DNA of 64,000 nucleotides from Halogeometricum pallidum JCM 14848 (GCF_000337095.1 NZ_AOIV01000027.1:16447-80446); one strand, 5' to 3'; positions 16,392-26,037 are shown, counted from the stretch's first letter. Notes: generated by a model from the letters alone, not told the origin. Numbers and translations are program-made.

Positions 16392-19259
16392 ATGGAATAC
16401 GACCCGCAGGAACTGGAGGAGCGCTGGCGGGAGCGGTGGGCCGAGACGGGCCGGTACGAGGCCGACCCCTCGGAGGCCGACGAGGACCCGACGTTCATCA
16501 CGGTGCCCTACCCGTACCCCAGCGGTGGGATGCACATCGGTCACGCGCGGACGTACACCGTCCCCGACGTGTACGCCCGGTACCGCCGACAGCAGGGGGA
16601 CAACGTTCTGTTCCCCATCGCGTGGCACGTCACGGGCACGCCCATCATCGGGGCCGTCGAACGGCTGAAGAAGGGGGAAGAAAAACAGCTGTCGGTCCTG
16701 CGCGACACCTACGACGTTCCGGAGGAGACGCTGACGGACCTGGAGACGCCGATGGGCTTCGCCCGCTACTTCATCGAGGAACACTACAAGCGCGGGATGA
16801 AGTCGCTCGGCCTCTCCGTCGACTGGCGGCGCGAGTTCACGACGAACGACGAACGCTACTCGAAGTTCATCACGTGGCAGTACGAGACGCTGCGGGACCG
16901 GAACCTGCTGGAGAAGGGGCTGCACCCCGTCAAGTACTGCACGAACGAGGAGCAACCGGTCACGACCCACGACCTCTTGGAGGGCGAGGAGGCCGAGTTC
17001 CAAGAGTACACGCTCGTCCGCTTCGGCCGCGGCGACACCGTCGTCCCGATGGCGACGCTGCGCCCCGAGACGGTCCGCGGCGTGACGAACGCCTACGTTA
17101 ACCCCGACGGCGACTACGTCTACGCCGACGTCGACGGCGAGGAGTGGTTCGTCTCGGCGGCGGCCGCCGAGAAACTGCGCCTGCAGGCGCACGACGTCGA
17201 GGTGCGCGAGGAAGCCGCCGGCGCCGAGTTGGTCGGCGAACGCGTCACCAACCCCGTCACGGGCGACGAGGTGTTGGTCCTGCCGGCTGACTTCGTCGAC
17301 CCCGAGAACGCGACGGGCGTCGTCATGTCCGTCCCGGCGCACTCGCCCGACGACTACGTCGCCCTGCAGGAGGCGAAAGCCGACGACGCCCGGATGGAAG
17401 AGTACGGTATCGACCCGGCCGACGTCGAGGCCATCGAGCCGATTCCGATACTGACCGTCGAGGGCTACGACGAGATTCCCGCACAGTCGGCCGTCGAGGA
17501 GGCGGGCGTCACGAGTTCCGACGACCCCGCCTTGGAGAAGGCGACGAAGGACCTCTACAACAAGGAGTTCCACGCGGGCCGTATGAACGACGACTACGAC
17601 GAGTTCGCCGGCGAACTCGTCGAGGATATCCGTACCAGATTCCGCGACACCCACCGCGACGGCGGAGCGTTCGGGACGATGCAGGAGTTCTCCGAGCACG
17701 TCGTCTGCCGGTGCGGCGGCGACGTCGTCGTCGCCGAACAGGACACCTGGTTCCTGCGCTACAACGACGAGGACTGGAAGGCGAAGGCCCACGAGGTGGT
17801 CTCGGAGATGGACGCCGTCCCCGAGAACACCCGCGGCGAGTACGACCACACCATCGATTGGCTGAACGAGTGGCCGTGCATCCGCAACTACGGGTTGGGA
17901 ACCCGCCTGCCGTGGGACGAGGACTTCGTCATCGAACCGCTGTCGGACTCCACCGTCTACATGGCCTACTACACCATCGCACACCGCCTGCAGGACGTGC
18001 CGGTGGAGGAGTTAGACCGGGAGTTCTTCGATACGCTGTTCTACGGCGCCGACGCCGTCGACGACGCGCCCGAACGCGCGGTAGACCTGCGCGAGGAGTG
18101 GGACTACTGGTACCCCGTCGACTACCGCTTCTCGGCGAACGACCTCATCTCGAATCACCTGACGTTCTATCTGTTCCACCACGCCGAACTGTTCGACCGC
18201 CCGAACTGGCCACAGGGAATCGTCATCATGGGGATGGGGCTGTTGGAGGGCGAGAAGATGTCCTCCTCGAAGGGGCACGTCGTCCTCCCCGGCGCGGCTA
18301 TCGACGACTACGGCGCCGACACGGTGCGCTTTTTCCTGCTCAACTCGGCGGAACCGTGGCAGGACTACGACTGGCGCGACGACCAGGTGGAGTCCGTCCG
18401 CACCCAACTGGAGCGCTTCTGGAACCGCGCCGACGAGATAATCGAGTCGGACGCCCCCGAGGAACGCCCCGAACTCGCCCAAGAGGACCGCTGGCTCCTG
18501 TCGAAACTGCAGGCCACGGTCCGAGAGGTGACCGAGGCGATGGAGTCCTCGGAGACGCGGAGCGCCAGTCAAGCGGCCTTCTACAACTTCGAGGAGCAAC
18601 TGCGGTGGTACCGCCGCCGCACCGACACGGACCGCCCGGCCGCGCGGTGGACGCTCCGGGAGGTCCTGGAGACGCGCCTGCGCCTCTTGGCGCCGTTCGT
18701 CCCGTTCATGACGAACGAACTTCACGAGCGGTTGACCGGTACGCCCGCCGAGGACGCGCCGTGGCCCGAACCGGATGCGTCCGCCGAGAGCGCGGCCGCC
18801 GAGGCCAGCGAGTCGCAGATAGAGCGGTTGACGGAGGACATCTTGGGAATCCAGCAGTCGCTGGCGAACGCCGACGAGGACGTGCCCGAGGCCGACCCCG
18901 ACCGCATCGTCGTCACCGTCGCGGCCGACTGGAAGCGCGAGGTGTTCGCCGCCGTTGCCGAGGAGGGGGCGGACCAGGGCGCCGTGATGAGCACGGTGAT
19001 GCAGAATCCCGACCTGCGCGAACGCGGCAACGAGGTCAACGACCTCGTGGGCGAACTCGTGGAGTTCGCCCGAAGCCGCGACGACGGCGAGGTGGCGGCG
19101 CTGGCGGACCTCGAGGAGTACGAGACGTACGAGGCGGCGACCGAGTTCCTCTCGCGGGAGTTCGACGCCGACGTGGAGATCCGTCTCGAAGGCGACGAGG
19201 CCGAGGCGACGAAGCAGGCGATTCCGTTCCGACCGGCCGTCGAACTCGAAGTCGAGTAA
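16392..19259 (+). CDS. leuS: Leucyl-tRNA synthetase
   Basis: The 955-residue class I synthetase charges tRNA-Leu. HIGH is at residues 48-51 (GGMHIGHARTY) and the KMSKS loop is EGEKMSSSKG. The inserted CP1 editing domain follows the first half, with TLRPETVRGVTNAY visible. A zinc-type CRCGGDVVV segment precedes the tryptophan-rich WLNEWPCIRNYGLGT. The size and C-terminal extension match archaeal LeuRS. The frame extends upstream to 16290, but the TATA box at 16360 and the family start MEYDPQELEERW fix the ATG. Confidence 0.96.
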   Translation: MEYDPQELEERWRERWAETGRYEADPSEADEDPTFITVPYPYPSGGMHIGHARTYTVPDVYARYRRQQGDNVLFPIAWHVTGTPIIGAVERLKKGEEKQLSVLRDTYDVPEETLTDLETPMGFARYFIEEHYKRGMKSLGLSVDWRREFTTNDERYSKFITWQYETLRDRNLLEKGLHPVKYCTNEEQPVTTHDLLEGEEAEFQEYTLVRFGRGDTVVPMATLRPETVRGVTNAYVNPDGDYVYADVDGEEWFVSAAAAEKLRLQAHDVEVREEAAGAELVGERVTNPVTGDEVLVLPADFVDPENATGVVMSVPAHSPDDYVALQEAKADDARMEEYGIDPADVEAIEPIPILTVEGYDEIPAQSAVEEAGVTSSDDPALEKATKDLYNKEFHAGRMNDDYDEFAGELVEDIRTRFRDTHRDGGAFGTMQEFSEHVVCRCGGDVVVAEQDTWFLRYNDEDWKAKAHEVVSEMDAVPENTRGEYDHTIDWLNEWPCIRNYGLGTRLPWDEDFVIEPLSDSTVYMAYYTIAHRLQDVPVEELDREFFDTLFYGADAVDDAPERAVDLREEWDYWYPVDYRFSANDLISNHLTFYLFHHAELFDRPNWPQGIVIMGMGLLEGEKMSSSKGHVVLPGAAIDDYGADTVRFFLLNSAEPWQDYDWRDDQVESVRTQLERFWNRADEIIESDAPEERPELAQEDRWLLSKLQATVREVTEAMESSETRSASQAAFYNFEEQLRWYRRRTDTDRPAARWTLREVLETRLRLLAPFVPFMTNELHERLTGTPAEDAPWPEPDASAESAAAEASESQIERLTEDILGIQQSLANADEDVPEADPDRIVVTVAADWKREVFAAVAEEGADQGAVMSTVMQNPDLRERGNEVNDLVGELVEFARSRDDGEVAALADLEEYETYEAATEFLSREFDADVEIRLEGDEAEATKQAIPFRPAVELEVE

Positions 19260-19518
19260 CCGACCTCCGTCGGTTCTCGATTTCGACATACGCCTCGCTA
19301 TCTAGTTTGCAATTCTATCGCAAGAGACGAACCGCGTGCGCTGTACCGAGTGCGACGTCGAGATGTGTCGGGTCGACTCGCGGCGCGGGTCCGACTGCGA
19401 GGACCGGCGGACGTTCGAGTGTCCCGACTGCGGCGCGATGGGAACACGGACGCGCTGGCGACCGTTCCGAACGGCCGACGACGAACGGATTTTTGTGTCG
19501 GGGAGCGTAGCGGTCGGT

Positions 19519-19752
19519 ATGGCAGACGACCAAGACTCTCCGGGCGTGGTGCGACGCGTCTACCGAACCGTGACGCCGGGGTATAAATCACACACCGACA
19601 GCGGCATGAACTCCGTGGGCTGGATCATCTTCCTGGTCCTCCTCGCCCTGTTTCTCCCCCTGCTCCCGTTTCTCCTCATCGTGTGGGTCGTGACGAAAGT
19701 ACTCGACTACCTCGCGGCGCAGCGAGGACCGAGCGAAGAGACCGAGACGTAG
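19519..19752 (+). CDS. Small membrane protein (DUF7535-like)
   Basis: From ATG 19519 the 77-residue protein has a hydrophilic start, RTVTPGYKSHTDSGMN, and a long hydrophobic region (WIIFLVLLALFLPLLPFLLIVWVV), which matches the haloarchaeal DUF7535 family. Its function is unknown. The frame is open upstream to a GTG at 19336 and encodes a zinc-ribbon-like segment with two C-x2-C pairs, so a 138-residue fusion is possible; the internal ATG is preferred because it begins the family and follows a T-rich box (GGATTTTTGTG). Confidence 0.68.
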   Translation: MADDQDSPGVVRRVYRTVTPGYKSHTDSGMNSVGWIIFLVLLALFLPLLPFLLIVWVVTKVLDYLAAQRGPSEETET

Positions 19753-19767
19753 CGACCGGTTCGGGGT

Positions 19768-20784
19768 TCAGCTATCGTCGGGGCCGCGACCCCGGCCGTC
19801 GAGTCCGAGCAGGTCGAACTCGTAGCCGTTGTCGTTCTCGTCGGCGTGTTCGTAGACGACGTGCGCCGCGGCGACGTCCTGAATCGCCAACCCCGTCGAG
19901 TCGAAGACGGAGATGCCGTCCGCGGCGGTGCGGCCCTCCTTCTCCCCGACGACTATCTCGCCGATTGCGCCGTAGATGTCCTCGTCGGCGAGGACGCCCG
20001 CGTTGTACGGGACGTTGATTTCGCCCGAGTGCGTGGTCTGTTCGTGGTCGTCGATGACGAGTTTCGCGTCGAGGAGCACCTCGTCGGCGAGTTCGTGTTT
20101 CCCCTCGGCGTCGGCGCCCATCGCGTTGATGTGCGTGTGCTCGCCGACGGCCTCGCGCGGGACGATGGGACTCTCGACGGGCGTCACCGTCGAGAGCACG
20201 TCGCAGGCGGCGGCCTCCTCGATTGACCCCGCCCGCACGTCGAACTCGTCCTCGAAGGCGTCGAGGAACCGCGCGACGCGTTCCTCGTCGAGGTCCGAGA
20301 CGACGACTTCCTGGATGTCGCGGACGGTGGAGATAGCCTCCAACTGCGTGTACGACTGGACGCCCGCGCCGACGATGCCCAGCGAGGTGGCGTCCTCGAC
20401 GGCGAGGTGGTCGGTGGCGACGGCGGCGGCCGCGCCCGTCCGCTTCATCGTCAACTCGGTGCCGTCCATGATGGCGAGGGGGAAGGCCGTCTCCGGCGAG
20501 GAGTACACCATCGTTCCCATCACGGTGGGCAGGTCGAATCTGTCGTCGTTGTCCGGGTGGACGTTCACCCACTTGATGCCCGCGGCGTCCCACTCGCCCG
20601 CGTCCATGTACGCCGGCATCGACCGGAAGTCGCCGTTGTACTGCGGCAGGTCGACGTAGGACTTCGGCGGCATCTGCGCGTCGCCGCGTTCGAAGGCGGC
20701 GAACGCCTCCTCGATGGCGGGGACGAGGTCCCCCATGTTCGCGTTCTCGTGGACGTCGTCGCTGTTCAAGAGCAGCGTTTGCAT
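19768..20784 (-). CDS. Alanine dehydrogenase / ornithine cyclodeaminase family enzyme
   Basis: This 338-residue NAD(P)-dependent enzyme belongs to the OCD/mu-crystallin family, which includes archaeal alanine dehydrogenase. The Rossmann motif GIVGAGVQSYTQLEAI is in the middle; MPPKSYVDLP, MKRTGAAAAVATDHLA and INAMGADAEGKHEL are family segments for substrate binding. The archaeal alanine dehydrogenase reaction (pyruvate, ammonia, NADH) is most likely, but ketimine reductase or ornithine cyclodeaminase activity cannot be excluded. ATG at 20784 (MQTLLLNSDDV) is the family start. Confidence 0.88.
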   Translation of the reverse strand: MQTLLLNSDDVHENANMGDLVPAIEEAFAAFERGDAQMPPKSYVDLPQYNGDFRSMPAYMDAGEWDAAGIKWVNVHPDNDDRFDLPTVMGTMVYSSPETAFPLAIMDGTELTMKRTGAAAAVATDHLAVEDATSLGIVGAGVQSYTQLEAISTVRDIQEVVVSDLDEERVARFLDAFEDEFDVRAGSIEEAAACDVLSTVTPVESPIVPREAVGEHTHINAMGADAEGKHELADEVLLDAKLVIDDHEQTTHSGEINVPYNAGVLADEDIYGAIGEIVVGEKEGRTAADGISVFDSTGLAIQDVAAAHVVYEHADENDNGYEFDLLGLDGRGRGPDDS

Positions 20785-21060
20785 CTTACCACCCTGTTGC
20801 ACAGTGCGTTACTTAGTTCATGCTAAAACCGAACGAACTCCCACGTACGCTCTTCGATTCGAATGAGATGTCTCTCGCAGAGAGAAATTGAAAGTTAAGT
20901 TGAATCCTCTCCTCGATGGCGTCCGCCGAGTCCGTACCCACCGACCTCCGGCCCCGTAATTTCAAATCGTTTTCATTTACGCGAATTAGAGCATCTCACT
21001 GGCCTGAAACTCCCGTAATACGCAGAAGCGGCTTTCTGTACGTGCCGTAATTATACTTCG

Positions 21061-22134
21061 ATGTCAGATCCAGACACCACCTCGGACGACCGGACAGACG
21101 CGGAGACGATGCCCGACTCGCGGGGCGCGTTCGCCCTTCGACGCCGGACCCTCGTGCGGGCGGCCGGCGTCGGCGCCGTCGCCGCCGGCAGTGTCGGCGC
21201 GTGGGGGATGGCCGCGGCGGCCGACGACGAGAAGACCGCCGAGGGAGGCTACGAGGGGGACCCCGACCACGACGACGGGACGAACCAACCCCCCTCGGCC
21301 GACCCGGTGTTCGGGTTCGCGTCCATCTCGCCGGACGTGAAACCGCCCGTCGAACCCGACCACGTGGTCGAGTTGCTGGTCCGGCCGGTCGAGGGCCGGG
21401 AGATTCCGGAGTTTTTCTACGACCCCTGCGGCCTGTACGTCGACCCCGGCGATACGGTGAAGTTCTCGTACACGACGCCGCACCACACGATAACGGCGTA
21501 CCACCCGGCGCGCGGCGAGATGCGACGAGTTCCCGAGGGCGTCCCGCCGTTCTCCTCGCCCGTGTTGAACGCTGAGGCGTACTGGCTCTACACGTTCGAG
21601 ATACCCGGCGTCTACGACCTCTACTGCGGTCCGCACGAGGCGTTCGGCCACGTGATGCGCGTCGTCGTCGGGACGACGGAGGGGTACGAACCGCTCCCGG
21701 ACCCGTGCTCGGCGCCGCCGGAGGAGACGTCGACGGAGACTGCGACGCCCGCGACGACGGATACGCCAACCGAGACTGCGACACCGACGGCGACCGAACC
21801 GTCGACCGAAACCCCAACGCCCGCGACGACGAGCACGCCGACGGAGACGACGACCGCTTCGGCCACCGAGGCGGCCACTCCGGGGACGACGACCGACGCA
21901 CCCACGGCGACGGCGACCGAAACGCCGACCGAGGAGGGGGGCGAGGGTGGCGAACCCGAACTTCGACTCCCCCTGTTCACCGGATTGACCGTCCTTCGCG
22001 ACCCCGCTCTCGACCCGGAGAACATCGTCGCCGACGGCGAGATTCACTGGGAGGACCTCGCCGCCGAGAGCAAGCAGTTGTTCTTCCGCGTCGAGGGCTT
22101 CCCGCCCTGTTCGACCGACGAGGCGAGCGAGTAA
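21061..22134 (+). CDS. Halocyanin-like blue-copper domain protein, Tat-exported
   Basis: At 357 residues it starts with a twin-arginine signal (RRRTLVRAAGVG, residues 27-38) and then a cupredoxin domain. Candidate type I copper ligands are His141 or His142 (TPHHTI), Cys189 and His192 (YCGPHEAF) and Met199. A Thr/Pro/Glu/Ala-rich linker follows (about 215-305), then a folded C-terminal domain with ILV-rich strands (ELRLPLFTGLTVL). It is probably an extracellular electron carrier or surface redox protein; the linker suggests O-glycosylation. The redox partner is unknown. Confidence 0.85.
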   Translation: MSDPDTTSDDRTDAETMPDSRGAFALRRRTLVRAAGVGAVAAGSVGAWGMAAAADDEKTAEGGYEGDPDHDDGTNQPPSADPVFGFASISPDVKPPVEPDHVVELLVRPVEGREIPEFFYDPCGLYVDPGDTVKFSYTTPHHTITAYHPARGEMRRVPEGVPPFSSPVLNAEAYWLYTFEIPGVYDLYCGPHEAFGHVMRVVVGTTEGYEPLPDPCSAPPEETSTETATPATTDTPTETATPTATEPSTETPTPATTSTPTETTTASATEAATPGTTTDAPTATATETPTEEGGEGGEPELRLPLFTGLTVLRDPALDPENIVADGEIHWEDLAAESKQLFFRVEGFPPCSTDEASE

Positions 22135-22338
22135 CTGCGCCGCTCGGCTTCTTTGTTCCGCACGCTCGGAGCGACCGCTCTCGGGTCGGCGTCGAAAGAA
22201 ATCGGATTCGGTTCGGTCCGCAGGCCGACGGTTTCGCGGCGATTCGAGGCTCGGAACGGTGTGTGATGTGGTCTACTCAGACCGACTTCGTCTCGCGGGC
22301 GATGCCCGCTCGACAACGAGGTTCGTTCCGAACCTCGC

Positions 22339-24003
<1,665 letters not shown>

Positions 24004-24028
24004 AGTCACCGCAGGATTGTTTGTGATT

Positions 24029-24038
24029 CTATATAAAA
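24029..24038 (-). promoter_or_regulatory. TATA box of the thermosome gene
   Basis: On the minus strand TTTTATATAG lies about 26 bases before the ATG at 24003, and GCGAAGG just upstream fits a haloarchaeal heat-shock BRE region. The spacing implies an almost leaderless mRNA. Confidence 0.75.
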
Positions 24039-24181
24039 CCTTCGCTACGCTCGCTCGTGCGGAATGTCACCATGAATCACGGAAACCTCCGAAAACCTCC
24101 TTACGTGTCGCGTTTCCGTCGCCGCAGACGTTCATCTGTCGCGCGTGCGAACGCGGCGACGGGACGCGGCTTTCGGGGTAG

Positions 24182-24189
24182 TTTATATA
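24182..24189 (+). promoter_or_regulatory. Strong TATA box with no gene behind it
   Basis: TTTATATA is a near-consensus haloarchaeal TATA element pointing rightward. No credible protein starts 20-40 bases downstream, but the sequence there folds into competing hairpins. This is the evidence for an unannotated transcript starting near 24212. Confidence 0.45.
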
Positions 24190-24211
24190 CCAACGAGCGG
24201 TGGAACGAACC

Positions 24212-24320
24212 CGACGTCCGAGCGTCGCAGGCAACTCAGGTGCTCGGTCATCAACCGAGCGAACGCCGTCGCTCGGGAGTCGGCGCGCGAAGAAGAGGCG
24301 TGGTCGGAGGCCGACGGACG
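24212..24320 (+). ncRNA. Candidate structured RNA with alternative hairpins
   Basis: Downstream of the TATA box at 24182 the plus strand contains two perfect, mutually exclusive stems: 24242-24248 with 24254-24260 (loop CATCA), and 24255-24262 with 24269-24276 (loop ACGCCG). The segment CCGAGCG at 24218-24224 can also pair with 24270-24276. Two further stems (GTCGG/CCGAC and CGACGG/CCGTCG) follow. It could be a small RNA with two folding states. It might instead be the 3' end or terminator of the minus-strand gene at 24322. No known RNA family is recognised. Confidence 0.3.
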
Positions 24321-24321
24321 A

Positions 24322-24501
24322 TTAGCGGCCGTCGGGGAGTTCGTCGGCCAGGAACTCCGAATCGCGGGGTTGGTCAGACTCGAACGACGGAAGCTCGTCT
24401 TCTGTGTCGAGAGCGTCCACCTCTTCGGAATAGAGACTCTCCTGGAGCTGATTCCGCTTGTTACGACCTTTGCGCTCCCTGCCGTTCTTTGTGTCAGGCA
24501 T
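24322..24501 (-). CDS. Small charged haloarchaeal protein
   Basis: The ATG at 24501 gives 59 residues: a basic half (MPDTKNGRERKGRNKRNQLQ) then an acidic half (ELPSFESDQPRDSEFL). There is no membrane segment. The charge layout suggests an RNA- or ribosome-associated small protein, which is inference only. The start is chosen over an upstream TTG because MPDTKNGRE looks like a family start. It converges on the candidate structured RNA. Confidence 0.6.
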   Translation of the reverse strand: MPDTKNGRERKGRNKRNQLQESLYSEEVDALDTEDELPSFESDQPRDSEFLADELPDGR

Positions 24502-24560
24502 TGTCAACCACGTCTACTCGCGACACACTCATCAATCTTTGGGAGATGTTCGCACGGTGA

Positions 24561-25103
24561 AACCGGCGGCCACCCGCTCTCTCGTTCACGCGGCCCCGCG
24601 GCACGGGCGAACTGCTCAACGCCTCCAACCACTTCCCGCCGGCGAATCTGGGCGAGGAGGAGTCGCTGTTCTCGTTCGGCCACGGGCTGAGTTACACGGC
24701 GTTCGAGTACGGCGACCTCCGGATTTCGCCGGGGAAGTCCGCCGCCGCCGACCTCGGCAGCATCGGGGTGTCCGAGACGGTGACGAACGCCGGCGACCGG
24801 GCCGGTATCGACGTGGTCGAGGCGTACAACACCCAGTCGTACGGCTCGGTCATCCACCTCGACGAACGCCTGATGGGCTACGAACGGGTCGTCCTCGATT
24901 CCGGCGAGCGCGAGCGCGTCACCGTCGACGCTCCGCTGGAGACGCTGTTGGTCCTCCCGGGCGATATGGACGGCGACGCCGAGGAGTTGACCATCGAGGA
25001 CGGCCGGTACGCCGTCACCGTCGGCGACCTGACCGAGACGTTCACCGCCGGTCCGGCGGTTACGCCGATTGGGAGGCCGAGGAGTCGGAGGAGTAGTTCG
25101 TAG
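24561..25103 (+). pseudogene. Remnant of a GH3 beta-glucosidase C-terminus
   Basis: The frame is open from just after a TGA at 24558 and encodes RRPPALSFTRP, then NHFPPANLGEEESLFSFGHGLSYTAF, the motif that links the GH3 (alpha/beta)6 sandwich domain to its fibronectin-III-like C-terminal domain, of which VSETVTNAGDRAG and FTAG are parts. Everything upstream, including both catalytic residues, is missing, and there is no start codon at the break. The last residues (GRPRSRRSSS) do not fit the family; the +1 frame gives an acidic end, YADWEAEESEE. It is a truncated, probably inert gene end lying right beside the duplicated tRNA-Ser 3' end. Confidence 0.75.
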
Positions 25104-25104
25104 G

Positions 25105-25130
25105 GAAACGCCGGGACAGGGATTTGAACC
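25105..25130 (-). repeat. Direct-repeat copy of the tRNA-Ser 3' end (att-like)
   Basis: This 26-base sequence is identical to 25238-25263, which covers the last 22 bases of the tRNA-Ser gene (T arm and acceptor strand) and four bases beyond. A duplicated tRNA 3' end is what tyrosine-recombinase integration leaves behind. Only 107 bases separate the copies, so any integrated element has been lost. Confidence 0.65.
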
Positions 25131-25168
25131 GCGGTCGCTCACTGCGTTCGCTCCCTGATTCAAATCCC
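25119..25168. repeat. Inverted copy of the T-arm sequence
   Basis: GGGATTTGAA (25119-25128) and TTCAAATCCC (25159-25168) are perfect 10-base inverted copies. The second lies in GATTCAAATCCCCTTGG, which itself looks like the T arm of a tRNA on the plus strand. This may be debris from a second tRNA end or an inversion within the att region. Confidence 0.45.
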
Positions 25169-25193
25169 CTTGGTACCGTTTCGACGCTCACGA

Positions 25194-25223
25194 CGACGAG
25201 CACACGCTACGCGGTGCTCGTCG
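25194..25223. repeat. Perfect 10-bp hairpin downstream of tRNA-Ser
   Basis: CGACGAGCAC and GTGCTCGTCG pair perfectly around a ten-base loop. It lies 19 bases beyond the tRNA-Ser 3' end and could contribute to termination or processing of the tRNA transcript, or be an arm-type recombinase site. Confidence 0.5.
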
Positions 25224-25237
25224 GGTAGTTCGCGCCA

Positions 25238-25263
25238 GAAACGCCGGGACAGGGATTTGAACC
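25238..25263 (-). repeat. Direct repeat within the intact tRNA-Ser 3' end (att-like)
   Basis: This is the second copy of the 26-base repeat, made of the tRNA-Ser 3' end and four flanking bases. It is identical to 25105-25130. Confidence 0.65.
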
Positions 25264-25322
25264 CTGGATCCCAAAGGGAACACGCTTTCCAGGCGTGCGC
25301 CTTACCACTCGGCCATCCCGGC
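25242..25322 (-). tRNA. tRNA-Ser (GGA anticodon)
   Basis: On the minus strand the acceptor stem GCCGGGA pairs with TCCCGGC, the anticodon stem CACGC/GCGTG encloses CTGGAAA with anticodon GGA, and a long variable arm (TTCCCTTTGGGATCC) marks it as class II. The T loop is TTCAAAT, the discriminator base is G as for tRNA-Ser, and CCA is not encoded. It reads UCC and UCU codons. The gene is intact although its 3' end is duplicated downstream. Confidence 0.95.
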
Positions 25323-25349
25323 TCGATTCGAGGTAGCCCGGTGATGCGT

Positions 25350-25556
25350 TTAAGTCCTTCCTTTCGCGTTGAGACGGTGTTCGGTGGCGTACGCCGCGGC
25401 GGTGACCACCAGTCCGACGAGGACCGCGACGCCGGCCGTCGCGCCGAACCCGACGCCCAGCGATCCGACGAGGAGCCGGTACCCCTGCACGAGGACGAGA
25501 AACGAGAGCGTCCCCACGAGACCCCACAGCGCCGCCGACCGGGCGCGCGGAGACAC
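25350..25556 (-). CDS. Small two-helix membrane protein
   Basis: The 68-residue protein has two hydrophobic segments (ALWGLVGTLSFLVLVQGYRLL and ATAGVAVLVGLVVTAAAYA). It starts one base after the RidA stop on the same strand, so it is the downstream partner of a RidA unit. The family is not recognised and no function is suggested. Confidence 0.7.
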   Translation of the reverse strand: MSPRARSAALWGLVGTLSFLVLVQGYRLLVGSLGVGFGATAGVAVLVGLVVTAAAYATEHRLNAKGRT

Positions 25557-25557
25557 C

Positions 25558-25941
25558 TTACTCCGACACGTCCGCGATGGCCTCTATCTCCACGTCTGCC
25601 CCCTTCGGGAGCGCCCCCACTTCCAGTGCGCTCCGCGCCGGCGGTTCCTCCTCGAAGTACCCCGAATAGGTCTCGTTCATCTCCTCGAAGTCGTCGATGT
25701 CGTCGAGGTAGACGTTCACCTTGAGCACGTCCGAGGCGTCCGCGCCCTCCGATTCGAGGATGGCCATCACGTTGTCGAGCGACTGCTCGGTCTGGGTGGC
25801 GATGTTCTCGTCGTCGAGGAGTTCGCCGTCCGGGGTGAGGGGAATCTGCCCGGCCGTGAACAGGACGGAACCGTTCGTCGTCGCCTGACTGTACGCGCCT
25901 ACCGCCGCGGGGGCGTCGTCCGTGCTGATGGTTCGCTTCAC
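25558..25941 (-). CDS. ridA: RidA family enamine/imine deaminase
   Basis: This 127-residue RidA (YjgF/UK114) protein has GAYSQATTNGSVLFTAGQIPL at the start, VYLDDIDDFEEMN in the middle and PPARSALEVGALPKGADVEIEAIA at the end with the conserved arginine that binds the carboxylate. RidA hydrolyses the reactive enamines made by PLP enzymes such as threonine dehydratase, and the ilvA gene is directly upstream on the same strand, a good functional match. Confidence 0.95.
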   Translation of the reverse strand: MKRTISTDDAPAAVGAYSQATTNGSVLFTAGQIPLTPDGELLDDENIATQTEQSLDNVMAILESEGADASDVLKVNVYLDDIDDFEEMNETYSGYFEEEPPARSALEVGALPKGADVEIEAIADVSE

Positions 25942-26037
25942 ACGCGGCGTCTCACCCTCGCTCGACTTAAAACTGAGAGAATCGCGGGCTGCATTTTCCG
26001 GTGGAGGGACCGAGCTTCGACCGGCCGCAGTCGAGGC

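Noticed and set aside
16365..17984. 539-residue open frame on the minus strand of leuS, and similar long antisense frames elsewhere (for example 22504-24036 opposite the thermosome and 56331-57947 opposite GH13)
   Set aside because: They lie exactly opposite strongly coding genes. In GC-rich genomes antisense frames stay open because stops are rare; their translations are low-complexity Arg/Val/Gly/Asp with no family motif.
21705..21950. Tandem-looking GACNGAGAC/ACGCCGACC repeat in the halocyanin gene
   Set aside because: It encodes the Thr/Pro/Glu/Ala linker of a surface protein; the repeats are imperfect and explained by amino-acid composition rather than by a mobile repeat or CRISPR.
24057..24560. 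Two plus-strand frames (167 and 181 residues) between the thermosome and the GH3 remnant
   Set aside because: They have no promoter-to-start spacing, contain arginine-rich and tRNA-like junk composition and overlap the small minus-strand gene; the structured-RNA reading fits better.
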